Assembly (NCBI RefSeq): GCF_004364155.1
Contig: NZ_SOAZ01000003.1
Coordinates: 117,972 to 181,971, forward strand
Reading direction: 5' to 3'
DNA length: 64,000 nucleotides
DNA from: Fonticella tunisiensis
GTDB lineage: Bacteria; Bacillota; Clostridia; Clostridiales; Caloramatoraceae
The translations under genes were made by a program, and so were the position numbers. Positions 52,455 through 62,249 of the stretch are shown here, piece after piece (within the stretch, counting starts at the first letter, position 1; each line of letters opens with the position of its first letter). Under the pieces are notes generated by a model. The model was not told the DNA's origin. It saw nothing but the letters and a program-made list of their open reading frames with translations, and did not search any database.

Positions 52455-54586
52455 AAGTCATTCTTAGCTCCAACGATTATTACCATATCTTCCGGCTGAA
52501 GTAGCATTGTTTCTGTTTCCATAACCATGAATAGCTGATCAAGGCTCATCATTCCAGAATAATCAAGCACCTTTCCTCCAATACATAAGTAAAAATCAGG
52601 TGTTAGCCTTATATCGCTCTTGTAAACCGACAGGGTATCCCACATTCCAGTTACAAGATTGTTAAGATCCGCTACTCTGCAAAGCTTTCCTACTCCGTCT
52701 CCCCTTTGAATTTTTATAAAGCCCTTCTTATCAATAACTCTTATTTGCTTCTTATCCGGTTTCTCATCCTTTACCCCTGAGAATACATAGAATACGTTGT
52801 TGTTGCATTCAAGCTTCACCTTATCCATCGATATTCCCATAGACTTGGCTGCTATTTCCCTGGCCTCATCCTCTGTGCAGGCCTTAAGAAGGTCTGTGGT
52901 CTGAACTTCTGTGGAACCTAAGGCTATTGCTGTTATTTTTGAAGTTTGAGGATCAATTTCTATCTGAACCTCTATGCTGTCTGGAACAGCACCGCTTGCA
53001 ATTGCCATTTCCGCCGCTTCTCTTTTAAGCTCTGAAATATCCTTTGAGGTTGGGTTTGGTATAACTCTCTCAACAACATCCCTGACCATGGCAAGAGCAA
53101 CACCTATTGAGGATATTACCTCTGCATTTTCAGGTATACTGTATTCAAGGTTCATATTCTTTGCTGTAAATGGAAGCAGTGCTGAGGCTCCTCCACCAAC
53201 ACCAACAAGGGAAATCTGCTCCCTTTCAAGTTTATACTTTTCCGCAAGAGCCTCTATAACCGGCTTAATCTTTTCAAAGGACTTTTGAAGTATCTGCCTT
53301 GCAACTTCCTCAACGGTTGTTCCAAGAAGCTTTGCAAGGGGTTCCATTGCCTTTCTTGCTGAATTTACATTACCATAAGAATAGTCCTCAGGCGTTACAA
53401 TTCCAAATACGTTTGCAGCACAGCTGTTTGTGATTGTTACCCTCTTGCCGTTTTTAAGCTTTATAGCAACATAATCCGCCGGATCACCTTTTTTAGGTGA
53501 GAAGAATTCAACCTGAGGGTCAACTATTTCCTCCTCCGGAGTGTAAACTGCATATGGCATACCTGCTATATGGGCACTTCTTGGTCCCACGTCCACAATT
53601 CCCCTTGAGTTTGCCCTTACCATACTTCCACCAGCAACCCCCAAGACTCTTACATCAAGAGAACTTATATATGTTGAATGCCCTCCAACTATTGAGTAAT
53701 CAACTGCTGGCCTTCCGTTTTTTATAACACCAATGTTTGTACTTGTTCCACCAACTTCAAAGTAAATACCATTTGATGCCCTAAGGTACATAAGGGCTCC
53801 AACAACACTGGCAGCAGGCCCTGAAAGCATTGTAAGAACAGGACGCTTCTTCATTTCAGAAATGTCCATAACACCACCGTCTCCACGCATTATCATAAGA
53901 GGAACCTTTATTCCTGCCTTCCTAACGCTCTTTTCCGTACTTGTTGCAGTTTCAAGCATCTTTGGAAGAATACTTGCGTTTATTGCAGCTGTTCTTGTTC
54001 TTCTTGTAAGTCCATAAAGCTTACTAATATCTGATGCAGCAGTTACAGGTATGTTTCTCTTTTCTGCAATCTTCTGAACCTGCTCTTCCTCACTTATATC
54101 GTCAACCCCAAAAGCCTTTGAGGCAACAATAACAGTTGCACCCTTGTCAGTAAGCTCTTTAACAGCTGCAGTTATTGTATTTTCGTTGACTTCTTTTTTC
54201 TTTAAGTATGTATGATGAGTTTTAATGATTCTTCCTGTTCCTAAATCAATGTCTGGAATTCTTGTTTGTCTTTTAGTCAAGAATCCCTCTAGCCCTCCTG
54301 CACCTATTCCTATGATTCCGACCTCAGCAACGTCTCCTTCAAGCAAAGCATTAGTTGCCTGAGTTGTGCTATGAGCTATAAAAATTACTTCATCCGGATT
54401 AATATTGTTGGCGGTAAGGCATTTTTCAAAGGCCTCAATTACACCAGCCGAAACACCAAGCTCATGGTCGTGTGTTGTCATAACCGATGCTTTACCAATA
54501 ATCTCGTGGGTATCATTGTCAATGGCAACGGCCTTGGTATGAGTTCCGCCAACGTCAATACCAACCCTCACTGATCTCTTTATCAT
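52451..54586 (-). CDS. Hydantoinase/oxoprolinase family protein
   Basis: This 711-residue protein has an N-terminal actin-like ATPase signature GIDVGGTHTKAVAID, then AHSTTQATNALLEGDVAEVG, YFEVGGTSTNIGVIKNGRPA and a C-terminal VGVGGGASALLPFTAKNMNL. These match the A-type subunit of ATP-dependent hydantoinases, oxoprolinases and acetone/acetophenone carboxylases. No B-type partner is present. Its substrate here cannot be read from sequence. It lies between the carrier gene (207-base gap with a hairpin) and the HExxH gene. Confidence 0.82.
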   Translation of the reverse strand: MIKRSVRVGIDVGGTHTKAVAIDNDTHEIIGKASVMTTHDHELGVSAGVIEAFEKCLTANNINPDEVIFIAHSTTQATNALLEGDVAEVGIIGIGAGGLEGFLTKRQTRIPDIDLGTGRIIKTHHTYLKKKEVNENTITAAVKELTDKGATVIVASKAFGVDDISEEEQVQKIAEKRNIPVTAASDISKLYGLTRRTRTAAINASILPKMLETATSTEKSVRKAGIKVPLMIMRGDGGVMDISEMKKRPVLTMLSGPAASVVGALMYLRASNGIYFEVGGTSTNIGVIKNGRPAVDYSIVGGHSTYISSLDVRVLGVAGGSMVRANSRGIVDVGPRSAHIAGMPYAVYTPEEEIVDPQVEFFSPKKGDPADYVAIKLKNGKRVTITNSCAANVFGIVTPEDYSYGNVNSARKAMEPLAKLLGTTVEEVARQILQKSFEKIKPVIEALAEKYKLEREQISLVGVGGGASALLPFTAKNMNLEYSIPENAEVISSIGVALAMVRDVVERVIPNPTSKDISELKREAAEMAIASGAVPDSIEVQIEIDPQTSKITAIALGSTEVQTTDLLKACTEDEAREIAAKSMGISMDKVKLECNNNVFYVFSGVKDEKPDKKQIRVIDKKGFIKIQRGDGVGKLCRVADLNNLVTGMWDTLSVYKSDIRLTPDFYLCIGGKVLDYSGMMSLDQLFMVMETETMLLQPEDMVIIVGAKNDL

Positions 54587-54667
54587 ATCTAATTCCTCCT
54601 TACCTATAGTTCATCGGAAACAAAGAAAAACTCACAGAACCCTTTAATTTCCAAAAATATTTATCTT

Positions 54668-54706
54668 TAAAACTGGCCTGCAGAGGTTCTCTGCAGACCA
54701 GTTTAT
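54668..54706 (-). terminator. Hairpin between the carrier and hydantoinase-like genes
   Basis: AACTGG-CCTGCAGAG and CTCTGCAG-ACCAGTT pair with one bulge. On the minus strand a TTTTAAAG tract follows. It may end or attenuate the carrier transcript inside the operon. Confidence 0.65.
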
Positions 54707-54793
54707 ATTTAATATTGAATATTTTGTCAATTTTCAATTGTAAATACTAAGACGCGGCGACCTGGACCTGCGACCAGTACTTTTCTTATATTT

Positions 54794-56089
54794 TTATGCA
54801 CCAAACATTATAAACGCTATTGCTGTATTAATAATACATATCGCCCATGCCCATAAAAAACCTGAGGAAAGAAATTCCTTTACGCTAACCTTTGAATAGT
54901 TAAGTGCCCAAAGGTTCCAAGACTGTGTTGGACAAGCTGAAATGTTCATTGTGATTGTTGGTATGTAGATTAATGGGAAGAGTAATGTTGGAGTAAAGCC
55001 TCCAATTGCGTTTAGTATTCCAAGTGTGGCAGAACCTGCTCCAAACACTGTCATTGGTCCTCTAAAGAGTCCAAGGGGAGCAATTATCGCAAAGAGTACA
55101 CTAAGGAAGAGTGTGCTTCTTGGCATTACACCACCAAGTATTGCCTGGAAGAATGGAGCATCCATTCCAGATACCTTGTTGAACATTGGAAGTATAAAAA
55201 GGAAGCCAAGCAATGATGCAACGTCTACAACTCCATCATAGAAGGTCTTTGTAACGATCTTTTCTATTTCCTTAAAGGATTTGAACTTTCCGCACACAAA
55301 CAGCGCATAGAATACTGCAACTATAAATGCAGGTATTGGCTGCCATTTGAAGGCTATTGCAAGAAGAACAGGAACAATTGGTGTTATTAAGGCTATTGCA
55401 GGAACATGCTGTACACTTGTTACTGTTGAAGTCTGAGCTGCCCAAGCATGGTTTACAGCACTTTTTCTAAGTTTGACTGCAAGCATAACTATTATAACTA
55501 ACAGTTGAACTCCCATTGCTGCAAATCCAAACTTTAAGTAGTTGTTGTCATAGGGGAAATCCTTAAATATTCCCTGCATTTGTTTGAATAAAACTATATT
55601 CACATACATACCGGAACCAACTGACATCAGGTATGAGCTAACGGCAAGAGGCTTGGGAACTCCAAGTGATAAAAGTATTGGAAGCACTATAACTCCTATA
55701 GCAACAACTGCACCTGCTCCAAAGGTACTTGTAAATATAATTCCAGTCACGATTGAAAGTAACACTGTTGTAACAAGAGGCTTGTCTCCTCCAAGCTCAA
55801 CAGTCTTTCTTATAATAGTAGCTGCAATTCCTGTATCAACAAGAACTCTACCAAACCAGCTACCGAAGATAACTACAACTGCTGTTGGGCCCCAGCTTTC
55901 AGGTCCTCCCTGGAATATCTGAGTTTGTGCAACTTCCCAGGTGATTTTTCCACCCGCTATACCTAGTGCTACCCATATTATGGCCATAACAAGGAAACCA
56001 ATCATAAGGTTTCCACCCTTGGCTGCGAAGTAAATCAGGCTAAAGTAGGAAATTAGTAGCAGAATACCAATAATTACTGCTGTTGACAT
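54794..56089 (-). CDS. Ion-transporter-superfamily carrier (GntP/CitMHS-like)
   Basis: This 431-residue protein has about eleven hydrophobic segments. VVIFGSWFGRVLVDTGIAAT and GIIFTSTFGAGAVVAIGVIV resemble the re-entrant regions of gluconate/citrate-type carriers. By context it should import the sugar acid or related substrate used by this operon. A GGGGAGG site precedes ATG 56089. Confidence 0.7.
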   Translation of the reverse strand: MSTAVIIGILLLISYFSLIYFAAKGGNLMIGFLVMAIIWVALGIAGGKITWEVAQTQIFQGGPESWGPTAVVVIFGSWFGRVLVDTGIAATIIRKTVELGGDKPLVTTVLLSIVTGIIFTSTFGAGAVVAIGVIVLPILLSLGVPKPLAVSSYLMSVGSGMYVNIVLFKQMQGIFKDFPYDNNYLKFGFAAMGVQLLVIIVMLAVKLRKSAVNHAWAAQTSTVTSVQHVPAIALITPIVPVLLAIAFKWQPIPAFIVAVFYALFVCGKFKSFKEIEKIVTKTFYDGVVDVASLLGFLFILPMFNKVSGMDAPFFQAILGGVMPRSTLFLSVLFAIIAPLGLFRGPMTVFGAGSATLGILNAIGGFTPTLLFPLIYIPTITMNISACPTQSWNLWALNYSKVSVKEFLSSGFLWAWAICIINTAIAFIMFGA

Positions 56090-56238
56090 TTAATATACCT
56101 CCCCTTATACTTTTATTTATATATGCTGCAATAATAATTCTTCATCTGCTTCAGTTAAGAAAAGCTCTCCTAACCTCAATGAAAAATTCTTATTGCACTG
56201 CATATCAGGTAAACAGGTAAATTTGAATATTAAAATTA

Positions 56239-57003
56239 TTAATTTAATGCCTCCAGCTTCCTTATCTCATCTTCCACGGTTAAAAGAGCATTTGGACTGC
56301 AAGGGTATTCTATAGCAACAGGTAAATTCTTATCAAATATATCAAGTATGCTCCTCCATGGTATTATCCCTTTATCCAATAACGTTGCCTGAGGCTTGTC
56401 CTTTATCTTTACATCCTTTAGGTGAATATAGGTTACATATGCTCTAAGTGTATTTGCATTTTCTAAAGGGTCCTGATTTTGCCAGAGCCAATTTCCAACA
56501 TCAAAGGTGGCACTTATTTTTACTTTTAGCCTTTGTGCATGCTCTAAAAACTCTTTAATTTTTTCAACTCTTCCATTCTCCGCTGTCTGGTCATTTTCAA
56601 TGGTAAGCTTTATTTGATACTTGTCGCAAAGAAAATTGATAATTGCAGCATCCCCGGAATTTATGTCCCTATAATCTCCAATATTTAGCTTCACATTTCT
56701 ACATTTCATTTCATATGCTTCCCTGAAGTATTTTTCTATATCATCCGATGCTAATCGTCCATTTATGTACATACATTTAGGAACCGAGTAGTAAAGCTCC
56801 ATTTTCAAACCTCGTGAAATCTCTCTTATTTCCTTAATCTCCACTTCAAAATCCCTTATAAACTCTCTTCTGACCTCAGCTTTACTTATTCCAAGACTGT
56901 TAATATCTCTTAAAAGACTTGACTGCTTTACTCCTTTATTTATTTCATCTAAAAACACTAAAGTGTTTATCACTATATTGCTTTTTTCCATAAGTTCCTC
57001 CAC
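56239..57003 (-). CDS. TIM-barrel sugar-phosphate isomerase/epimerase-like protein
   Basis: This 254-residue protein of the AP-endonuclease-2/xylose-isomerase-like fold has VKISATFDVGNWLWQNQDPL, AYVTYIHLKDVKIKDKPQ and VAIEYPCSPNALLTVEDEI, which give the metal-binding Asp, His and Glu. Such proteins are isomerases, epimerases or dehydratases of sugars and inositols. It is third in the operon, after the regulator and the aldolase. Confidence 0.78.
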   Translation of the reverse strand: MEELMEKSNIVINTLVFLDEINKGVKQSSLLRDINSLGISKAEVRREFIRDFEVEIKEIREISRGLKMELYYSVPKCMYINGRLASDDIEKYFREAYEMKCRNVKLNIGDYRDINSGDAAIINFLCDKYQIKLTIENDQTAENGRVEKIKEFLEHAQRLKVKISATFDVGNWLWQNQDPLENANTLRAYVTYIHLKDVKIKDKPQATLLDKGIIPWRSILDIFDKNLPVAIEYPCSPNALLTVEDEIRKLEALN

Positions 57004-57018
57004 TATTTCAATGCGTAA

Positions 57019-57621
57019 TTAAAATTTCGCATCTGGATTTAATATATCCAGGTTATTTTCATCTATGTTCTTTGTTAAATATCCTCCAACTCCAATAGCA
57101 AAAGCTCCATTATCGAACCAACTCTTAATATTTTTATGGTCTACGCCACCTGTTGGCATTATATCAATGAAAGGCATTGGAGCCTTTATAGCCTTTATAA
57201 TTCCAGGATTCATATATTCTCCTGGAAAGAGCTTTACGACATCACTTCCATGATTATAGGAATTGTACACCTCTGTAGATGTTCCCGCAGCCATGGAACA
57301 AAATATACCTCTTTCTCTGAAGAATGCTCCAACTTCCTCAATTATACAAGGCGATACGATAAAGTCTGCTCCAGCCTTTAAAGCATCTTCTGCCTGAACT
57401 ACTGTAAGTACGGTTCCAGCTCCAATAATGACACCTGATGATTCTGCCTTTAGCTCCTTTATAAGCTCTGGTGCACCCTTTACAGTAAATGTTACTTCCA
57501 AAGCATCAATTCCAGAGTTTATTATGGTTTTAGAAATCAACTTTGCCCTTGTGAAGTCTTCGCAACGAATTACAGCGATTATTTTGTTCCTTAATAATTT
57601 CTTTACAGTTTACTTGTCCAT
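57019..57621 (-). pseudogene. eda: KDPG/KHG aldolase with a stop at codon 4
   Basis: GGAGAAGGGAATATG gives ATG 57621, then Asp-Lys-TAA (stop at plus 57610-57612), then TVKKLLRNKIIAVIRCEDFT in the same frame. The rest is a full-length KDPG aldolase: ALEVTFTV with the catalytic Glu, GAGTVLTVVQAEDALKAGAD, and the Schiff-base Lys in DVVKLFPGEY. Without the stop it would be 200 residues. The enzyme splits 2-keto-3-deoxy-6-phosphogluconate into pyruvate and glyceraldehyde 3-phosphate. Any product made from the later ATG at 57540 would lack the first strand. Confidence 0.85.
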
Positions 57622-57634
57622 ATTCCCTTCTCCT

Positions 57635-58663
57635 TTAACTCTTATTGGAGCTTCCTGTTACAAGCTTGGCCTCTAGCTCCTTATACTTTGGCTTTCCTTT
57701 TCCTTTGCTGTTAATTCTTTTTATCAGCATCTTGGCGGATTCAACCCCAACCTCGTAGGAATGTTGGGTTATAACCGGTATTTCAGAGTAAGCAAGCCTT
57801 GCCCAGCCCCAGTCCTCATAGCCACAAACATAAAAATCTTCAGGGATTTTATAATGGCATTCCTGTATTCCTTGAAGTACATTTAAAAGAGTAACCCCAT
57901 TTACAGTAAAGATGGCCTTGAGTTTATTTTTATATCTGTTATTAAATTCCTCAATTGCCTTAATGGTAGTTTTTTTATCAGTTGAATCTATTGTATATAT
58001 CAAATCTTCAGCAGATACATTTAGAAGATTCTTCATTGCGTCCAAGTAGCCCTGCCTTCTAAGATGTCTTGCACTATTCTTCATAGGAGGCTCTGTGAAA
58101 AAGGCTATGTTTTTATATCCTTTTTCAACCAGATACTCAATTGTAGTAAATGTCATATTATAGTTGTTTGTCGCTACAGAGTCTATTTTTAGTTCCTTCA
58201 TAGTTCTATCTGCAAGCACTATAGGTACTCTTGTTTCGTTAATCTCAACTAGAAAATCATCATTATAACCAGTTGTATTGACAATAATTCCTTCAACTCT
58301 ATTGTCCAAAAGAGACTCTATATATTCCCTCTCTTTTCGTGGATCATTGTCCACATTTGCTATCATAACCTGATAACCGTGGGCTTCACAGACATCTCCA
58401 ATTCCTTTAAGAAGTATTGATGAAAACTGGCTGCCAATGTCTGCAATTATTACACCTATCATTCCGCTTTTATTTGATTTCAAAGTTTTTGCAACATTGC
58501 TGGGCCTATATTTTAACTCTTCAATTACACTTTGTATTCGCTTTTTTGTATCTTGGGACATATATTCGAATTTGCCGTTTAAATATCTTGATATAGTAGT
58601 TTTTGATACTCCTGCTGCCTTAGCAACCTCATTTATTGTTATTAAACTTCTTTCTTCCCTCAT
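57635..58663 (-). CDS. LacI family transcriptional regulator
   Basis: This 342-residue protein has a helix-turn-helix at the N-terminus (TINEVAKAAGVSKTTISRYL-NGK) and a periplasmic-binding-protein-like ligand domain (MIGVIIADIGSQFSSILL, NRVEGIIVNTTGY, YVCGYEDWGWARLAY). GGAGG lies four bases before ATG 58663; an ATG at 58684 is less well placed. First gene of the sugar-acid operon and its likely controller. A GGTTTCGTTAA sequence about 20-30 bases upstream of the start may be part of the operator. Confidence 0.88.
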   Translation of the reverse strand: MREERSLITINEVAKAAGVSKTTISRYLNGKFEYMSQDTKKRIQSVIEELKYRPSNVAKTLKSNKSGMIGVIIADIGSQFSSILLKGIGDVCEAHGYQVMIANVDNDPRKEREYIESLLDNRVEGIIVNTTGYNDDFLVEINETRVPIVLADRTMKELKIDSVATNNYNMTFTTIEYLVEKGYKNIAFFTEPPMKNSARHLRRQGYLDAMKNLLNVSAEDLIYTIDSTDKKTTIKAIEEFNNRYKNKLKAIFTVNGVTLLNVLQGIQECHYKIPEDFYVCGYEDWGWARLAYSEIPVITQHSYEVGVESAKMLIKRINSKGKGKPKYKELEAKLVTGSSNKS

Positions 58664-59006
58664 AAGCCCTCCTTTATTAACCAATTAACGAAACCGATAC
58701 ACAAAATATGTTTAAAAAATAATTTATATATTTATAATAAATTAAATTTTCTATAAAATCAATATTTAAATAAAATTATGACTTATCAATTCTCTCTATT
58801 AGAGTCAATAACCTTAGCTCATAATCCACTCTCAGCAATAAATATGGTTTCTTGTAACGTTATTCAGGGTGTTCTTATATATCCTGATAAAAATATTGCA
58901 GACGTATATAGAAAGTAAATAACTTTTTTATCTCATATCAATAGTTCTCACCATAGGATACGCTAATCATAACAGTAAACAAAGTTTAATATGGTAGGTG
59001 ATTGGA

Positions 59007-59114
59007 ATGAGGAAACAGTCTGTTAGAATTAACTATTATGTAAAGGAATCTGATTTTCAAGAAGTAAAAGATGTGCTTAAATCCACCAAGGACGTTCGAA
59101 TGTTATACCCCTGA
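59007..59114 (+). CDS. Short 35-residue open frame
   Basis: MRKQSVRINYYVKESDFQEV, then KDVLKSTKDVRMLYP; AGGTG lies upstream. Basic and polar, no family recognised. It may be the start of a truncated gene. The 58690-59006 stretch shows no other gene. Confidence 0.3.
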   Translation: MRKQSVRINYYVKESDFQEVKDVLKSTKDVRMLYP

Positions 59115-59156
59115 GGCAGTTCTCAAAAATTCCTAAAATATGAAAATAATAAAATT

Positions 59157-59215
59157 CAGCCCTGGGAATAACATCAACACCCAGAATAAAGGAGTTGATT
59201 TTTATCCCCAGGGCT
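59157..59215. repeat. Palindrome upstream of the REP-type transposase remnant
   Basis: CAGCCCTGGG...ATCAAC and GTTGAT...CCCCAGGGCTG form a long imperfect stem around a loop of about 15 bases. The right arm includes the ribosome site and start of the next frame. Confidence 0.6.
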
Positions 59216-59491
59216 GCTTGCATTAAAAACTATGATTTCATCTATCATATTATGGTAAGGAGCATAAGCGATACCCCCTTACTTAATGTCGATAAGGACA
59301 GAAATTTTTATCTTGTTAAAAACACAAAAAGAAACTTGGCCTTAAGATGCATGCAACTGCCTTATCACAATCCTCGAATACACAATAATAAATACAAAGT
59401 GTTCTTATATTTCAACCTTATTCAGGGTATAAACAATTGCTATCCACAATTTAAGAACTTTGTTTTTAATACTTTAAAAGTGGACAAGTAG
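59195..59491 (+). pseudogene. REP-associated tyrosine transposase (IS200-like) N-terminal remnant
   Basis: PRAACIKNYDFIYHIMVRSI, then SDTPLLNVDKDRNFYL, matches the N-terminus of TnpA-REP/Y1 transposases (His-Met-Val-Arg block). The expected ATG before PRAAC reads ATC here. After NFYL the frame is shifted and the HUH/Tyr catalytic part is lost. The gene overlaps a palindrome of the type these enzymes recognise. Confidence 0.6.
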
Positions 59492-59694
59492 GAGGAAAGA
59501 GATGAAGTGGGTAGATATGTTCTTAGTGAATATTTTCTTTAAGTTAAAAAAATTGAGAACTGTTCTGTATAACCCTTATGTGTTATATTGAACCATATGA
59601 TTTTTGGCGTGCCATTCTTGGCATGAAAATTCCTCCCTTTCTATGCTTTTATAGTAATATTTTTCCATAGAAAGGGAGGTTTAATTCATAATAT

Positions 59695-60160
59695 TTATTT
59701 GATTTTGTGAAAGGATGGAAGAACTGTTGACCGTCCCTTTTCACCATAAGCAGCTTTGTTAATTACCTGATTATTGTCACGAACCTTGTAATGTATAGCA
59801 TCCATGAAAATAAAAGGATAAACTGGATCAAGGAGACGTTTCTGCCAATCTTGAATCATATGTATTATTTGTTCAGTAATATTGCTAACCATTTCAGCTG
59901 AAAGTTCAATACCAGAGATTTCTTTGATTTGGTCATGAATATCTCTTGTTGACATTCCGTAGGAATAAAGAGAAATAACCTTGTCTTCAATACCAGAAAC
60001 ATCACGTTTATGTTTAGGAACAATCGTAGGAGTAAACTCACCATTTCTGTCACTTGGTATTGAAAGTGCAACTTCACCAAGATTAGATCTAATGGTCTTT
60101 TTAGAGTATCCATTTCGAGCATTTTCTGTATTCTTGCTCTGAACATCATATTTTGGTGTT
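59695..60160 (-). pseudogene. IS256-family transposase remnant with internal deletion
   Basis: GEVALSIPSDRNGEFTPTIV, SLYSYGMSTRDIHDQIKEI and IFMDAIHYKVRDNNQVINKA match the mutator-type DDE core. It then jumps to GEKGRSTVLPSFHKIK, from near the C-terminal end. The N-terminus is cut by the IS3 element starting about 60170. Not the same copy as the element at 62359. Confidence 0.8.
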
Positions 60161-60169
60161 AGTATAGTT

Positions 60170-60485
60170 TTGTAGACACAATAACTCGAACAAATTAAAA
60201 TAAGAAAGAGAGAGGATGTGTCTACAAAATGGCAAGAAATCAAAGAAAATATACTGAGGAATTTAAAAATACAATTGTAGAGCTATATAATTTCGGAAAG
60301 AGTCTAACAGAGCTAAGTAGCGAATATGGCGTTTCAAAATCTACTATCAATGGCTGGATTAAGAGCTCCAAGCCTGTAATTGTTGATGATGGTGAAGTTG
60401 TAACTATGAAAGAATTTAAAGCATTGAAGCGAGAAATGGCTATGCTTAAAGAGGAAAATGAAATATTAAAAAAACCATGGCCATA
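60170..60485 (+). mobile_element. IS3-family element, left end with orfA, cut by a group II intron
   Basis: OrfA (ATG 60229) reads MARNQRKYTEEFKNTIVELY, then YGVSKSTINGWIKSS and a leucine-zipper tail LKREMAMLKEENEILKK. The family tail AMAIF is broken after ATGGCCATA, where GTGTG (60486) begins a group II intron. A one-base loss before CCATGG also shifts the end. TGTAGACAC/GTGTCTACA, about 60173-60228, flanks the ribosome site. OrfB is absent. Confidence 0.8.
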
Positions 60486-62249
60486 GTGTGTCACGAAGAA
60501 ACAAATTAATAGTTTCGTGCTACATAAAAGATGAGGGTAGGCCCCTCGAAATCACTATACAGGTAGGGATTTCAAATCACCTTAAGGTGCTATTGTCAAA
60601 AGCAATGGTATTGAGCATTAAGGAAAAGGCAAGACAAAAGATTTTGTCAGATGAGTGTTATGGAGATGAACGAAAGTGAACCACTGAAGACGCTTCGAAA
60701 GGCTCAGATGCTATCAAAACCAAGATGTATGGTTAGCTTGGGATAAGCTTAGAAGGAACCTGTTTACTGGCTAGGTGGTAGCCGGAGTAAAGGTGGCATG
60801 AGCATAACATAGGCTTTTATGTGGAACGTGAGAACCTACGATTTTGATGAAAAGGGAAAAGTCACAAGTAAAGGACTTACGAGGACGAAAGTACCAATGC
60901 AAAATATAGGGGCGGAATAGTCTGTAGTAGTTATGAAACTTTTGTAATGAAAGTGGAGCCAAGGGACTATGTTATCCTGTTTTATATTTTGGTCAACCAA
61001 TATTTTTTGGGAGGAACTAGATGAATAAAACAAAGTCGTTTAATGTATCGAAGAACTTGGTATATCAGGCATATAAAGAAGTAAAAGCTAACAAAGGCTC
61101 AGCAGGTGTTAATGATATATCTTTAGAGAAATTTGAAATAAATCTTAAAGATAACTTATATAAAATATGGAATAGAATGTCCTCAGGCACTTATTTTCCA
61201 CCACCTGTAAAAGCAGTAGAAATTCCAAAGAAAAATGGTGGTGTAAGAGTTCTAGGAATACCAACAGTTGCTGATAGAATTGCTCAAATGGTAGTAAAGA
61301 TTAATTTTGAACTAAAAGTAGAAAAATATTTCCTACAGGATTCATATGGATATAGACCAAATAAATCTGCACATGATGCTATAGATATAACAAGAGAAAG
61401 ATGCTGGAAATATGATTGGGTTTTAGAATTCGATATAAAGGGATTATTTGACAACATAGACCACACGTTCCTGATGAAAGCAGTAAGAAAACATACAGAT
61501 TGTAAATGGGAATTACTATATATAGAAAGATGGATGAAATCACCAATCCAAAAAGGAAAAGAAATAATAAAAAGAGAAACAGGAGTTCCACAAGGGGGAG
61601 TAATAAGTCCTGTTTTATCAAATTTATTTCTACACTATACTTTTGATAAGTGGATGGAGAGAAATTTCACTAATAATCCGTGGTGTAGATATGTTGATGA
61701 TGGAATAATAAACTGTAAAATACTAAAGCAAGCCCAATATATAAGAAAATGCTTGGAAGACAGATTCAAACAGTGTAAACTAGAAATTCATCCAGAGAAA
61801 ACAAAGATAATTTATTGTAAAGATAGTAATAGAAAAGAAGAACATGAAAATATTGAATTTACTTTTCTTAGCTATACATTTAGACCAAGAAAGGCGAAAG
61901 GAAAAGAAGATAAAGAATTCACAAGTTTCTTACCTGCTATTAGTAATAAAGCTAAGAAGCATATAAAACAAACTATAAAGCAATGGAAATTACTGTGGAT
62001 GACAAACAAAGAACTGGGTGACATCGCTGAAAAATATAATCCTGTTATCAGAGGATGGCTCAATTATTATGGTAAATATGGAAGAAAAGAATTAACAAAA
62101 GTATTAGAACATATAAACTATCATCTTTGTTTTTGGATAAGAAGAAAATATAAAAAGTATAAATATAAATCTTATAAAGCAATGAGTTTGTTAATGAAAA
62201 TTGCCAATAAAAACAGTACATTATTTGAGCATTGGAAAGTAGGTATGTT
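60486..62249 (+). mobile_element. Group II intron, 3'-truncated
   Basis: The 5' end GTGTG lies exactly at the break in the IS3 orfA. The next 530 bases look like domains I-III (including the CACGAA/TTTCGTG stem, and the GAACGAAAGTGAACC and GGTGGTAGCCGGAGTAAAGG regions typical of clostridial introns). The reverse transcriptase gene follows in domain IV. No domain V or VI is found after it; the sequence changes to an IS21-type end at about 62250. The intron should not splice. Confidence 0.8.
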
